From NCBI RefSeq assembly GCF_014947265.1, contig NZ_JADCNK010000008.1, positions 153,573 to 217,572 of the forward strand: a stretch of 64,000 nucleotides of DNA, given 5' to 3'. This document shows, one piece after another, positions 25,295 through 32,561 of the stretch. Source of the stretch: Pedobacter sp014947265 (GTDB taxonomy: Bacteria > Bacteroidota > Bacteroidia > Sphingobacteriales > Sphingobacteriaceae). Position 1 is the stretch's first letter. Every line of letters begins with the position of its first letter. A program made the translations under genes and the position numbers. The notes beneath the pieces are model-generated. The model worked only from the letters and a program-made list of their open reading frames with translations. It did no database searches and was not told the origin of the DNA.

Positions 25295-25670
25295 GTTTGT
25301 TTGGTGAAATGATGATTGTAAAAGAGGCGACCAGATTTCGCCTCTTTTTGTTCCAATAAAAATGATTCGTAAAGATAATTTGTAATAAATCCAGGTAGAA
25401 AAACAGGCTGTTGAAAAATCTTTTATGTAATGTGAAATGCCGGACATGCTCAACCATATTACTTTAGTCTACCCTCAGCTCAAAGTCGAACTCGTTCAGG
25501 TATAGTATGAAGTTAAGCAGGAATTCTTACGAAACTACAAAATAGGCTTGGTGATCACCAGAGCCAAAAATCCGCCACATCGCCAATTTTAAGACCAGTG
25601 GTAGCAATTATAAATTACGACTACCATAAAAAACACAACTAACATTTAGTCACGCTGTATTTATTTCTAC
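25295..25670. other. Decayed sequence, no intact gene
   Basis: A short plus-strand frame (VKQEFLRNYKIGLVITRAKN) looks coding-derived but lies between stops. No family was recognised. Probably island debris. Confidence 0.4.
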
Positions 25671-26384
25671 TTAAAATGCAAAAGTTTTTCCGAGTATGAT
25701 TTCGTTTTCTTTCTTTTCAGAGTGCATTTTCCAATGTGTTTCCGCAACCTCTTTTGATGAAATAACAGGCATTCCCTGAGGGAAATGTTTTAATAATTCC
25801 TGGTCGGGTTCGCTGGTATTATACACCAACCCACCAATTGACACAATCCCTGCAAAAATATTTTCGGATAACAAATCGTTGTTCAGCACACGGATATAAT
25901 TTAACAAAGCACCAGCAGCAATTCCGAAACTTGCTGTCAGAGAAGTTGGTTTTTGTGCAGACGAAGCAGTTGTAAATAATAAACTTCCCTCTTTTTTAGA
26001 CAGCATATCAGGCAGCACCGCTTGTACTACGGTAATTGCGCTTAACAATTGGAAATCTAAATGGAATGCTGCATTTTCAACGTCAATATTTCTTGGCGTA
26101 CGCATGGTTTCCATTGAAGGAGTTGGGCTAAACTCAATAACATCAATAGAACCAAATTGTTTTTTTACAGCAGACAAAGCATCTTTTAAAGAATTTCTAT
26201 CCAAAACATCAGCATAAAAAGAAGCAACCGAAATTTCTTGTTCTTCAAGCTGTTTAACCAAATTATCTAATTTTTCTTCACTTCTTGCCAAAAGCGCTAC
26301 ATTATAGCCTTCTTTCCCAAAACGTTGTGCCACAGCAAATCCAACACCTGGACCGGCACCAATTATTACAATAGTTTTCCTCAT
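25671..26384 (-). CDS. SDR-fold oxidoreductase with altered active site
   Basis: 237-residue short-chain dehydrogenase/reductase fold. The nucleotide motif is IVIIGAGPGVGFAVAQRFG (TGxxxGxG type) and FYADVLD follows where classical SDRs bind adenine. The catalytic serine region is present (FTTASSAQ, Ser141/142), but the YxxxK position reads FGIAA (Phe153, Ala157), so the usual proton-transfer pair is missing. It is divergently arranged with an HxlR regulator 101 bp away, a common pairing in which HxlR responds to reactive electrophiles or quinones. Located inside the tRNA-bounded island. It may be a non-classical reductase or a binding protein. Confidence 0.8.
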   Translation of the reverse strand: MRKTIVIIGAGPGVGFAVAQRFGKEGYNVALLARSEEKLDNLVKQLEEQEISVASFYADVLDRNSLKDALSAVKKQFGSIDVIEFSPTPSMETMRTPRNIDVENAAFHLDFQLLSAITVVQAVLPDMLSKKEGSLLFTTASSAQKPTSLTASFGIAAGALLNYIRVLNNDLLSENIFAGIVSIGGLVYNTSEPDQELLKHFPQGMPVISSKEVAETHWKMHSEKKENEIILGKTFAF

Positions 26385-26427
26385 TTACTTACTTATTAAT
26401 TTTAGTGTCCCAAAAATACCTAAATTG

Positions 26428-26460
26428 CTTACAAAATGTAAGTAGTTACCTAAATGTAAC
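26428..26460. promoter_or_regulatory. Paired operators between SDR and HxlR genes
   Basis: CTTACAAAATGTAAG (26428-26442) and GTTACCTAAATGTAAC (26445-26460) are palindromes about 17 bp apart centre to centre, in the 101-bp divergent gap. They are likely HxlR sites covering both promoters. Confidence 0.6.
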
Positions 26461-26485
26461 CACTTACCTTTAAGTAATTAACTTT

Positions 26486-26872
26486 ATGACTGAGATAACC
26501 AAACAACTAAATAAATCTGTCGAACTATTTGCTAATCTAACGGAATGTAAATCCTCATTAGGACCAATACAAGACGCATTATATGTATTAGGTGGAAAAT
26601 GGAGGATTCCAATTTTGGTTGCAATGCTTGAAGGCAACAAGCATTTTGGTGAAATTCAAAGGACAATAAGTAAAATTTCTGCAAAAGTGCTTTCACACGA
26701 ACTAAAAGAATTAGAATTAAACGGTTTTATAACCCGACGTGTTTATGACACGAAACCTGTAGGCATTGAATACGAACTAACAGAATACACAAATTCGCTT
26801 GGTGCTGTAATTGTGGCATTGAGAGAGTGGGGACTATTACACCGTGAAAAAGTTAAGACGGAATGGAATTGA
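26486..26872 (+). CDS. HxlR family transcriptional regulator
   Basis: 128-residue winged-helix protein with the HxlR signature: DALYVLGGKWRIPILVAML, GNKHFGEIQRTISKISAKVL, then LELNGFITRRVYDTKPVGIEY. It is divergent from the SDR gene and probably controls it and itself through the paired palindromes in between. HxlR proteins often sense aldehydes, quinones or thiol stress, some through a conserved cysteine; here Cys21 lies just before the helix-turn-helix. Intact within an otherwise decayed island. Confidence 0.88.
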   Translation: MTEITKQLNKSVELFANLTECKSSLGPIQDALYVLGGKWRIPILVAMLEGNKHFGEIQRTISKISAKVLSHELKELELNGFITRRVYDTKPVGIEYELTEYTNSLGAVIVALREWGLLHREKVKTEWN

Positions 26873-27005
26873 AAAAACAACCGCCGCCAATATTTAAACC
26901 GATATGCGTCACAAATTGACGACCGGGCAACTTCAAACTTACTCACTTTCAATACTGTAAAGAAATTCTAGTACGGGACAAACTGTAAAGTAAAATCAGA
27001 ACACG

Positions 27006-27203
27006 ATGGGGCTCTTCGGGGCTGAAGGAGTATTTGAAAGTGTCGGGGAAATGATTTCTACAACTGGAAAAATAGGTACTGACCTGTTAAGTCTTCTTAT
27101 GGAGCCTGTTTACATCGCACCCGAAGAGAATCCAGTTGAACCATCCAAACGTAAGAAAAAAAAGGCAAAGGGAAAATCACAGGATTACGGGATAAGCAGA
27201 TGA
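27006..27203 (+). CDS. Small hypothetical protein with basic tail
   Basis: 65 residues, ATG at 27006: MGLFGAEGVFESVGEMISTT, then a proline-rich segment and a lysine cluster (KRKKKKAKGK). The composition resembles C-terminal ends of relaxases from Bacteroidota mobilisable elements, so it may be a remnant rather than a gene. Not otherwise recognised. Confidence 0.35.
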   Translation: MGLFGAEGVFESVGEMISTTGKIGTDLLSLLMEPVYIAPEENPVEPSKRKKKKAKGKSQDYGISR

Positions 27204-27305
27204 CGTTATATCTGAAAAGCGACAGAGCAGCCTCCATATATCTAATTAATTTTAGTCCTTTTAACTTTGCTTAAATTAATTAAAATCCATTTATCCAATT
27301 TATCA

Positions 27306-27340
27306 TTGTTAATGATTTAAAGAATTTAGTTCTATTTTTG
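27306..27340 (+). promoter_or_regulatory. Promoter-like pair before Crp/Fnr gene
   Basis: TTG at 27306-27308 and TATTTTTG at 27333-27340 fit a Bacteroidota -33/-7 arrangement with a long spacer (24 bp), 70 bp before the next gene. Confidence 0.35.
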
Positions 27341-27409
27341 CAGCTCTAAATTGCTGATTTATTTAGGAACTCTTTTCTGTAAAAACTAAACAGGCTTAAT
27401 ATCAAAAAC

Positions 27410-27991
27410 TTGACGATACAACCTATAATTGAATATTTTAAAAAGTACCTTCGTCTAAATTCCGATGAAATAATTTTGCTTTCCGAAAGAGTAACACCAA
27501 GGAAAATAAAACGGAGGCAGATGATCTTACAGGAAGGCTTTGTTTGCAAACATTATACATTTGTTGAGAAAGGCTGTTTTAAAATGTATGGCATTGATGA
27601 AAAAGGGACGGAACATAATCTAAGGTTTGCAGCAGAAAATGATTGGGTTGCTGATCTGGGGAGTTTCTATTCTGAAAAACCAAGCAAACTATTCATCGAG
27701 GCAATTGAACCTTCTACCATTTTGCAAATTGAGAAGCAGGACTTGCTTTATCTTTTTGTGAATTCACCAAAGTTTAACAGAAACTTTCGGGTGATCGTGG
27801 AGGAAAAATTTATTGAACTTCAGACCCGCTTGTTACAAAATTTCAGTTCAAATGCAGAGCAACGATATTTGGATTTTCTTGAACAATATACCGAGCTATC
27901 TTCAAGATTACCCAATACTCAGATAGCTTCCTATTTAGGCATCACACCTGAATTTCTGAGCAAAATCAGAAAAGATATATCATTAAAATAA
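27410..27991 (+). CDS. Crp/Fnr family transcriptional regulator
   Basis: 193 residues, TTG start (no better ATG upstream in frame). Cyclic-nucleotide-binding fold at about 20-115 (VEKGCFKMYGIDEKGTEHN) and a C-terminal helix-turn-helix (SRLPNTQIASYLGITPEFL, SKIRKD) that is complete in form. It is followed after 118 bp by an ester-cyclase-like gene and a shared strong terminator, so the two probably form a unit. Such pairs are frequent in Bacteroidota, the regulator responding to small molecules other than cAMP. Located inside the tRNA-Lys island. Confidence 0.82.
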   Translation: MTIQPIIEYFKKYLRLNSDEIILLSERVTPRKIKRRQMILQEGFVCKHYTFVEKGCFKMYGIDEKGTEHNLRFAAENDWVADLGSFYSEKPSKLFIEAIEPSTILQIEKQDLLYLFVNSPKFNRNFRVIVEEKFIELQTRLLQNFSSNAEQRYLDFLEQYTELSSRLPNTQIASYLGITPEFLSKIRKDISLK

Positions 27992-28109
27992 AAGTTACCC
28001 TTAAACTACATTAAGACTTTTTCTTAAGCTTGTTTATTGGCTGGAAAGAGATTTGTAAACCATCTTTGCATTGTATAATAACTCAGTTTTACAAGTCAAA
28101 AAATATAAA

Positions 28110-28520
28110 ATGGGAGCAACAAAAGAATTCTTCAATCAATTTTTACAATTCATTAATACTGCTGATGAAAATTTGGCTCAACAACTAATAAGTCCTGCTG
28201 CGAAATTCTATGTGCCTTTTCAGGCTGATCCGTTGCAAGGGCCTAAAGGTTATCTAACGATTATAAGAATGATGCGCAGCGGCTTTCCTGATATTCAATG
28301 GAATATTGAAGATATGATCACTGAGAATGACAAAGTAGCCGTTAGATTTACAATGAAGGGAACTCATAAAGGAACTTTCTTTGGCGTACCCGCAACCGGA
28401 AAACCTATCGCAGTTAGCGCAATGAATATTTATCGTTTGTCTGACAATCAGATCATAGAAGAAATAGGACAACCTGATTTGCTAGCTTTAATGACTCAAA
28501 TCGGAGCTATACCACAATAA
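28110..28520 (+). CDS. SnoaL-like ester cyclase (NTF2 fold)
   Basis: 136 residues from the ATG at 28110 (the frame extends 13 codons further up without a good start). NTF2/SnoaL-like alpha+beta barrel: LISPAAKFYVPFQ, GYLTIIRMMRSGFPDIQWNI, KVAVRFTMKGTHKGTFFGVP, and the family close IEEIGQPDLLALMTQIGAIP. Related proteins are polyketide cyclases or putative small-molecule isomerases; the catalytic role is uncertain. Follows a Crp/Fnr gene. Confidence 0.82.
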   Translation: MGATKEFFNQFLQFINTADENLAQQLISPAAKFYVPFQADPLQGPKGYLTIIRMMRSGFPDIQWNIEDMITENDKVAVRFTMKGTHKGTFFGVPATGKPIAVSAMNIYRLSDNQIIEEIGQPDLLALMTQIGAIPQ

Positions 28521-28556
28521 AACTTTCGTTGCAAAAGTCTAGCGAGATGATTTTAA

Positions 28557-28596
28557 ATAAAGGGAGACGGTTCACTAAGAACCGTCTCCCTTTGTA
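28557..28596 (+). terminator. Strong terminator after ester-cyclase gene
   Basis: AAAGGGAGACGGTTC pairs with GAACCGTCTCCCTTT around a 5-nt loop, with T-rich sequence after it: a 15-bp perfect stem. Confidence 0.85.
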
Positions 28597-28618
28597 TTTT
28601 AAAAACTTGATAGAAAGC

Positions 28619-28847
28619 CTACTGATTTCCTTTTTTCAATAATTCCACCTTTTCACGCTCACTGGCAAGTAAGCACTCATAAAGTTCTACCACTTTATCT
28701 AATGGATTAAACGAGCATTGGATATTAATGGCATTGATTGTCGAATTGTCGTTACTTGTAAAAGTATTTGAGATTATACTCAATAGATTCTTCATTAAAG
28801 TTTTTTATTGCCTCAGCAGTTACACCTAAAACATTCGCAAGTCCATG
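28619..28847 (-). pseudogene. XRE-type regulator gene, truncated and frameshifted
   Basis: Reading the minus strand, 28847 to about 28780 gives LANVLGVTAEAIKNFNEES, a helix-turn-helix core. After a one-base frame change near 28780 it continues to the stop at 28619 as NTFTSNDNSTINAINIQCSF, then NPLDKVVELYE and a charged coiled tail. The two parts fit one Bacteroidota XRE regulator. The 5' end is missing beyond 28847, where plus-strand sequence of another gene begins. Confidence 0.55.
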
Positions 28848-29160
28848 TAGCTTTAGCCGTGAAACGCCGGAAATTTGTTTTCTATGGAAAGATAGGGGCG
28901 ATTACTACAAGCTAGAACTTCGGTTGCGGCTTAGCGGAAAAATCCATAAGCTACAATATCATTATAACACGGCTTTTTTTGCGATGCTGTTTTACAATCC
29001 GAGAAGATATGCGCTGTTAAATTCGGTTATCGATAGCGAACTTCTTAGTTTCTTTCAAAAGAGCCATTTTCAACTATTGGTACTGAAGAAACACTATGAC
29101 GGTGATTTTAAAGATTTTGTTGATCGATTAAGGATGGGATATAAGTTTATTGAGAAATAA
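28848..29160 (+). pseudogene. 3' fragment of an unrecognised gene
   Basis: Open plus-strand frame without a credible start, joined to the broken XRE gene: ETPEICFLWKDRGDYYKLEL, GKIHKLQYHYNTAFFAMLF, ending KDFVDRLRMGYKFIEK. Composition is protein-like and the stop at 29158 is natural. The abrupt junction suggests the 5' part was lost by deletion. No family recognised. Confidence 0.4.
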
Positions 29161-29273
29161 AGATCACGAAAAAAATAAAACTCGAAGTCATTTGCTCATA
29201 TTCATAGGATTTAAGATTATGGTTATTGTAGAAATAATTCTTTATTTTTGTGTTAACACTCAATATCATATCC

Positions 29274-29504
29274 ATGCACATAGAAACACGTAAATTACAT
29301 TTGATAGAAGAAATGCTCAAAGTAAAGAGTGATGCTACTTTATCTGCTTTGGAGAAGCTATTAAAGAATACCAATAATAGAACAGTTAAGAAAACGCCAA
29401 GCTTAAAAGATTTTTCTGGAATCTGGTCGAAAGACGAGGCGGAAGAAATGGAACGTATAATTGCAGAATCTTGTGAAACAATCCACCCAGATGACTGGAA
29501 GTAA
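29274..29504 (+). CDS. Antitoxin of a VapBC-type pair
   Basis: 76 residues from the ATG at 29274: MHIETRKLHLIEEMLKVKSD, a helical N-terminus followed by LKDFSGIWSKDEAEEMERII, the typical toxin-wrapping tail of Bacteroidota PIN antitoxins. A TATTTTTG box lies at 29243-29250. It overlaps the vapC remnant by 14 bp. With the toxin broken it may be a leftover or may still repress its own promoter. Confidence 0.7.
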   Translation: MHIETRKLHLIEEMLKVKSDATLSALEKLLKNTNNRTVKKTPSLKDFSGIWSKDEAEEMERIIAESCETIHPDDWK

Positions 29505-29883
29505 CCTATTAGACACCAATATCGTTATTGAGTTATTTAAAGGCAATCCAACAATTACAGAGTTTCTTGAAACCTTAGAGGAGGAAATAAACATTCCTTT
29601 TGCTGTACTAGGAGAACTATATCTGGGTGCTTACAGATCAGCTAACCCAAAAAAGCACATTAAACAAATCAACTCTTTTCTAGAAAGGTGTAATGTTCTT
29701 ATTGCTGATGATGAAACAGCAAATCACTATGCCTTAATCAAAACTGTCTTGTTGCAAAAAGGTAAGCCAATACCGGAGAATGACATATGAATAGCCGCAG
29801 TATCAAAGCAATTTGACCTAAAGTTACACACCAAAGACAAGCACTTTAAGGAAATAGACAACCTGAATTTAAAGAACTGGTAA
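29491..29883 (+). pseudogene. vapC-type PIN toxin gene with in-frame stop
   Basis: PIN-domain ribonuclease of toxin-antitoxin systems. The frame from ATG 29491 shows the acidic residues LLDTNIVIELFKG, AVLGELYLGAYRS and PENDI, then TGA at 29788-29790, then IAAVSKQFDLKLHTKDKHF to TAA at 29881. Family members read 'P.ND.WIAA' here, so a Trp codon (TGG) has become TGA. The truncated product lacks the last PIN acidic residue and strands and should be inactive. Confidence 0.8.
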
Positions 29884-29887
29884 AATA

Positions 29888-29986
29888 TTATTTAACTCCC
29901 CTCAACTTATTTACTTGATCCACATTTCTACTTGCATAGCTCTTTTTCTTTTTAGGGTAGAAAAGCAGGCTAAAATTGGTCTTCAT
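29888..29986 (-). pseudogene. Second integrase N-terminal remnant
   Basis: Minus strand from ATG 29986: MKTNFSLLFYPKKKKSYASR, then unrelated residues to TAA at 29888. The first 10 residues equal those of the remnant at 24338; the arm-binding domain is cut after about 20 codons. It lies 250 bp from the tRNA-Lys 3' end, the usual place for an integrase gene. Confidence 0.65.
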
Positions 29987-30241
29987 CATCTCTCGGTTTT
30001 AGTTAAAACAAACATAGCTTTGCTTCTTAAAAACACACAAGATATTCGGTTCATAACAATTTGTACATTAATTGATTATAGACAATTCGGTGCGTCAATT
30101 TTAACCGTTGCCTTACTCACCGAATCACTCACCAATTTTTGCGATTTCATGCGTATTTTAACAATTCCCTAAAAGCAAAAACCCTGCTAATCGTGCGATT
30201 GCAGGGTTTTATACATTTTGATAGTCTTTGGTGTGATCCCG
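29959..30241. repeat. 283-bp direct repeat, right copy (att-like, tRNA 3' end)
   Basis: Partner of 24311-24593. It ends in the last eight bases of tRNA-Lys (30234-30241) and runs into the intact tRNA. Together the copies bound a 5.65-kb segment. Substitutions between copies show they are homologous, not a fresh duplication. Confidence 0.8.
30177..30210 (-). terminator. Terminator of tRNA-Lys
   Basis: On the minus strand AAAACCCTGC pairs with GCAGGGTTTT, followed by T; it lies 24 nt after the tRNA 3' end. A copy is in the left repeat. Confidence 0.7.
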
Positions 30242-30306
30242 CTGGGATTCGAACCCAGGACCACTACATTAAAAGTGTAATGCTCTACCAGCTGAGCTAC
30301 GGAATC
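30234..30306 (-). tRNA. tRNA-Lys (anticodon UUU)
   Basis: Complete cloverleaf of 73 nt. Acceptor stem GATTCCG/CGGGATC, D arm with GCTC/GAGC, anticodon stem TTACA/TGTAG around CTTTTAA (anticodon TTT), T arm CTGGG-TTCGAAT-CCCAG, discriminator A; CCA is not encoded. Its 3' end is the integration site of the flanking mobile DNA. Confidence 0.97.
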
Positions 30307-30720
30307 ATTTTCTCCCTTTCGAGGATGCGAAGTTAGGAATTAAATCCATTCTTGCAAAAGGTAAACCCAAAATATTTAATAGAAAGTTAACATTAACTGA
30401 ATAAAATGAAGTTAAATATTTAAGAATCATCAGGTTAAATACGAATAAAAAAAATCATTTTTCTATTTTTTCTAGCTTACTAATTACAATTTATAAACCA
30501 ATAAAAGGAATACGTCTACCTGAACCTAAAATATTTTAGATCGGTTGCATCCTTTTACCTTAAAACAACCATAAAATTAATAATCAACACTTTAATTCAC
30601 CATTATTTTATGAATTCTGTACCTTCCAGCATTAATATTCCCTTCGGTTGTAAGAAGAATAATGATTTTTTTATCTTTATAATTATTTTCACTTTTTTTA
30701 ATACACACTCGTTTTTCTCA
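30307..30720. other. Intergenic, tRNA upstream region
   Basis: AT-rich sequence. No gene recognised apart from a 37-codon in-frame extension of the next gene starting at 30610, judged less likely than the ATG at 30721. Confidence 0.5.
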
Positions 30721-31347
30721 ATGAATATTGAAAATATTTATGGTGAAGATAAATGGGCTGCGCTTGGTGGTTTCTCTCCAATTATTACAGTCTTCAGGTC
30801 TTTCCATGCACTTACTCCAGAAATGGAAGACATCATTAACCGCGATACATTCCCTGTACGTTTTGCTAAAAACAAACATATTGCCTCGCCATTAAAATAC
30901 AACCGCTACATTTTCCTTATTTTAGAAGGAGCAGTACATGGCTACCTTAAAATGGGGAATAAAAAGATTACCACCTGGATTGCTGCAGAAAATGAATTGG
31001 CAGGAACCATCAGGAATTTATGGGAAAATGAAAGCTCTGACGAGTATATTGAAACAATAGATCCGGTATTTGCGATTGCCATTCCGCATGAAATGACGAA
31101 ACTGCTTTACGAAAATTTTCCTATAGCAAACTATGTAGGTAGAAAGATGACCGAAATTTATTTTCAGGGAGCATCTGAAAGAGCCTATATCTGCAGGCTT
31201 CCTACCGCGTTAAAACGCTACCAAAGGTTCTTGATTTCTTATCCAAACCTGATTAACCGGGTACCATTAAAGTATGTAGCATCATTTACAGGCATGAGAC
31301 TCGAAACATTAAGCAGAATCAGGAAAAAAGCACCTACTGAAAAATAA
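30721..31347 (+). CDS. Crp/Fnr family transcriptional regulator
   Basis: 208 residues from the ATG at 30721. A longer frame from 30610 adds a hydrophobic stretch atypical for the family. The cyclic-nucleotide-binding fold lies at about 25-120 (RYIFLILEGAVHGYLKMGNK) and a degenerate C-terminal helix-turn-helix at about 180-205 (PLKYVASFTGMRLETLSRIR). It lies between the tRNA-Lys and the converging polysaccharide locus. The target is unknown. Confidence 0.78.
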   Translation: MNIENIYGEDKWAALGGFSPIITVFRSFHALTPEMEDIINRDTFPVRFAKNKHIASPLKYNRYIFLILEGAVHGYLKMGNKKITTWIAAENELAGTIRNLWENESSDEYIETIDPVFAIAIPHEMTKLLYENFPIANYVGRKMTEIYFQGASERAYICRLPTALKRYQRFLISYPNLINRVPLKYVASFTGMRLETLSRIRKKAPTEK

Positions 31348-31469
31348 TAGTTACGCCAGGTTGCTTATAAAGCACATTCCAGACATGAATCAAACGTTTG
31401 TGCAATATTTCTGACCAAAATGATAGTGCATATAATTAGCAGAGGGCTTTTTTCCCAATTAAAATCATA

Positions 31470-32501
31470 TTATAAACCCCATCCATACCTGATACGGCTC
31501 AATCCTGATGCATTTGTTGTGGTTAAAGTAATATTAGTGCCACTTCCGCCGCGGTTCTGGATACTGTAACTGTCGTTGTCTCTAAGCCCCGGCCAGTATA
31601 CGCTGGCAACTTTATCATTTCTAAATACATTGGTAGAACCGACTATGTAGGCAATCTCATTGTCACTTCCGACAGAACCTGTGTAATTTTTGCCTGTGGT
31701 CATAGCCGCGCCGTACTCCGTAACAACGGTACGACTTGCGTAATTGCCAAAACGGTTTCTCCAATCGCTTTCCCATGCAGATTGAGATCGGGTAGCCCAA
31801 AAAGCATAGTTATGCAAGGACAGCAAACAACCCGAAAAACGGCTATCGGCACCAACACCTGTTATATTTTCCGAATAGCCTGTACCGCCTAATAGAATCC
31901 TCCCCTTGCTTACGTTAGGATAACGGGATAACCATTCGGCATAAATAGCTGTTAACTGAGCAAGCGAATAACTATATGGCTCATTCATAGGTTCGAAATA
32001 TACATTGGCATTGCTACCATATTTGTCTACCACGGTTTGCCACATGGCCCAAAACTGAGTGGTATTATCAATGGTACCATTGTGGGAAGACGCGCTTTCC
32101 CAACAAGCAAGAATTACTTTCATATTTTTGCTCAATGCGCGATCTATTGCACCAGTATAAGCACCCCACCATGCTTCTGCTACACTAGGAGGATTAATGG
32201 GTAATCTAACTGTATTTACGCCAGGCATGTTTGTTTGAAAACCCGTTAAAATGGCATTTGCCTTTGCCGATACGGTGGTATAATTATCACCGGCGGTTAA
32301 TCCTGACGGGATAACCCAGCCATCAACAAAATTATCACGGCCATCAGCCCAGTTTACCCCTGCAATACCTGCAGCACCTACCGATTCTACACTCGCTTTT
32401 TCAGCCTTTGGAGTCTCTGTAACTAACTCTTGTTTTTTACAGCCCATTAAGCATGCGCTTAACACAACGGCCATCGTTACAATTGGCGTTTTAATTTTCA
32501 T
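31470..32501 (-). CDS. GH5-like cellulase-family glycoside hydrolase, lipoprotein
   Basis: 343-residue surface lipoprotein (lipobox CLMGC, Cys21). TIM-barrel clan A enzyme: acid/base Glu174 in FEPMNEPYSY and nucleophile Glu262 in VVTEYGAAM, with early NTVRLPI and later SVYWPGLRDND. The GH5 subfamily cannot be fixed by eye. It is the last gene of the utilisation locus, 60 bp after GH35, and likely acts at the cell surface on the incoming glycan. With GH30 and GH35 next to it, an arabinogalactan or galactan side-chain activity is plausible. Confidence 0.82.
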   Translation of the reverse strand: MKIKTPIVTMAVVLSACLMGCKKQELVTETPKAEKASVESVGAAGIAGVNWADGRDNFVDGWVIPSGLTAGDNYTTVSAKANAILTGFQTNMPGVNTVRLPINPPSVAEAWWGAYTGAIDRALSKNMKVILACWESASSHNGTIDNTTQFWAMWQTVVDKYGSNANVYFEPMNEPYSYSLAQLTAIYAEWLSRYPNVSKGRILLGGTGYSENITGVGADSRFSGCLLSLHNYAFWATRSQSAWESDWRNRFGNYASRTVVTEYGAAMTTGKNYTGSVGSDNEIAYIVGSTNVFRNDKVASVYWPGLRDNDSYSIQNRGGSGTNITLTTTNASGLSRIRYGWGL

Positions 32502-32561
32502 AGGTTTTGTAATTAATATTTGGTTAGTGAGGCGTTAATTCAGATGAAAATCGAAATGCTA

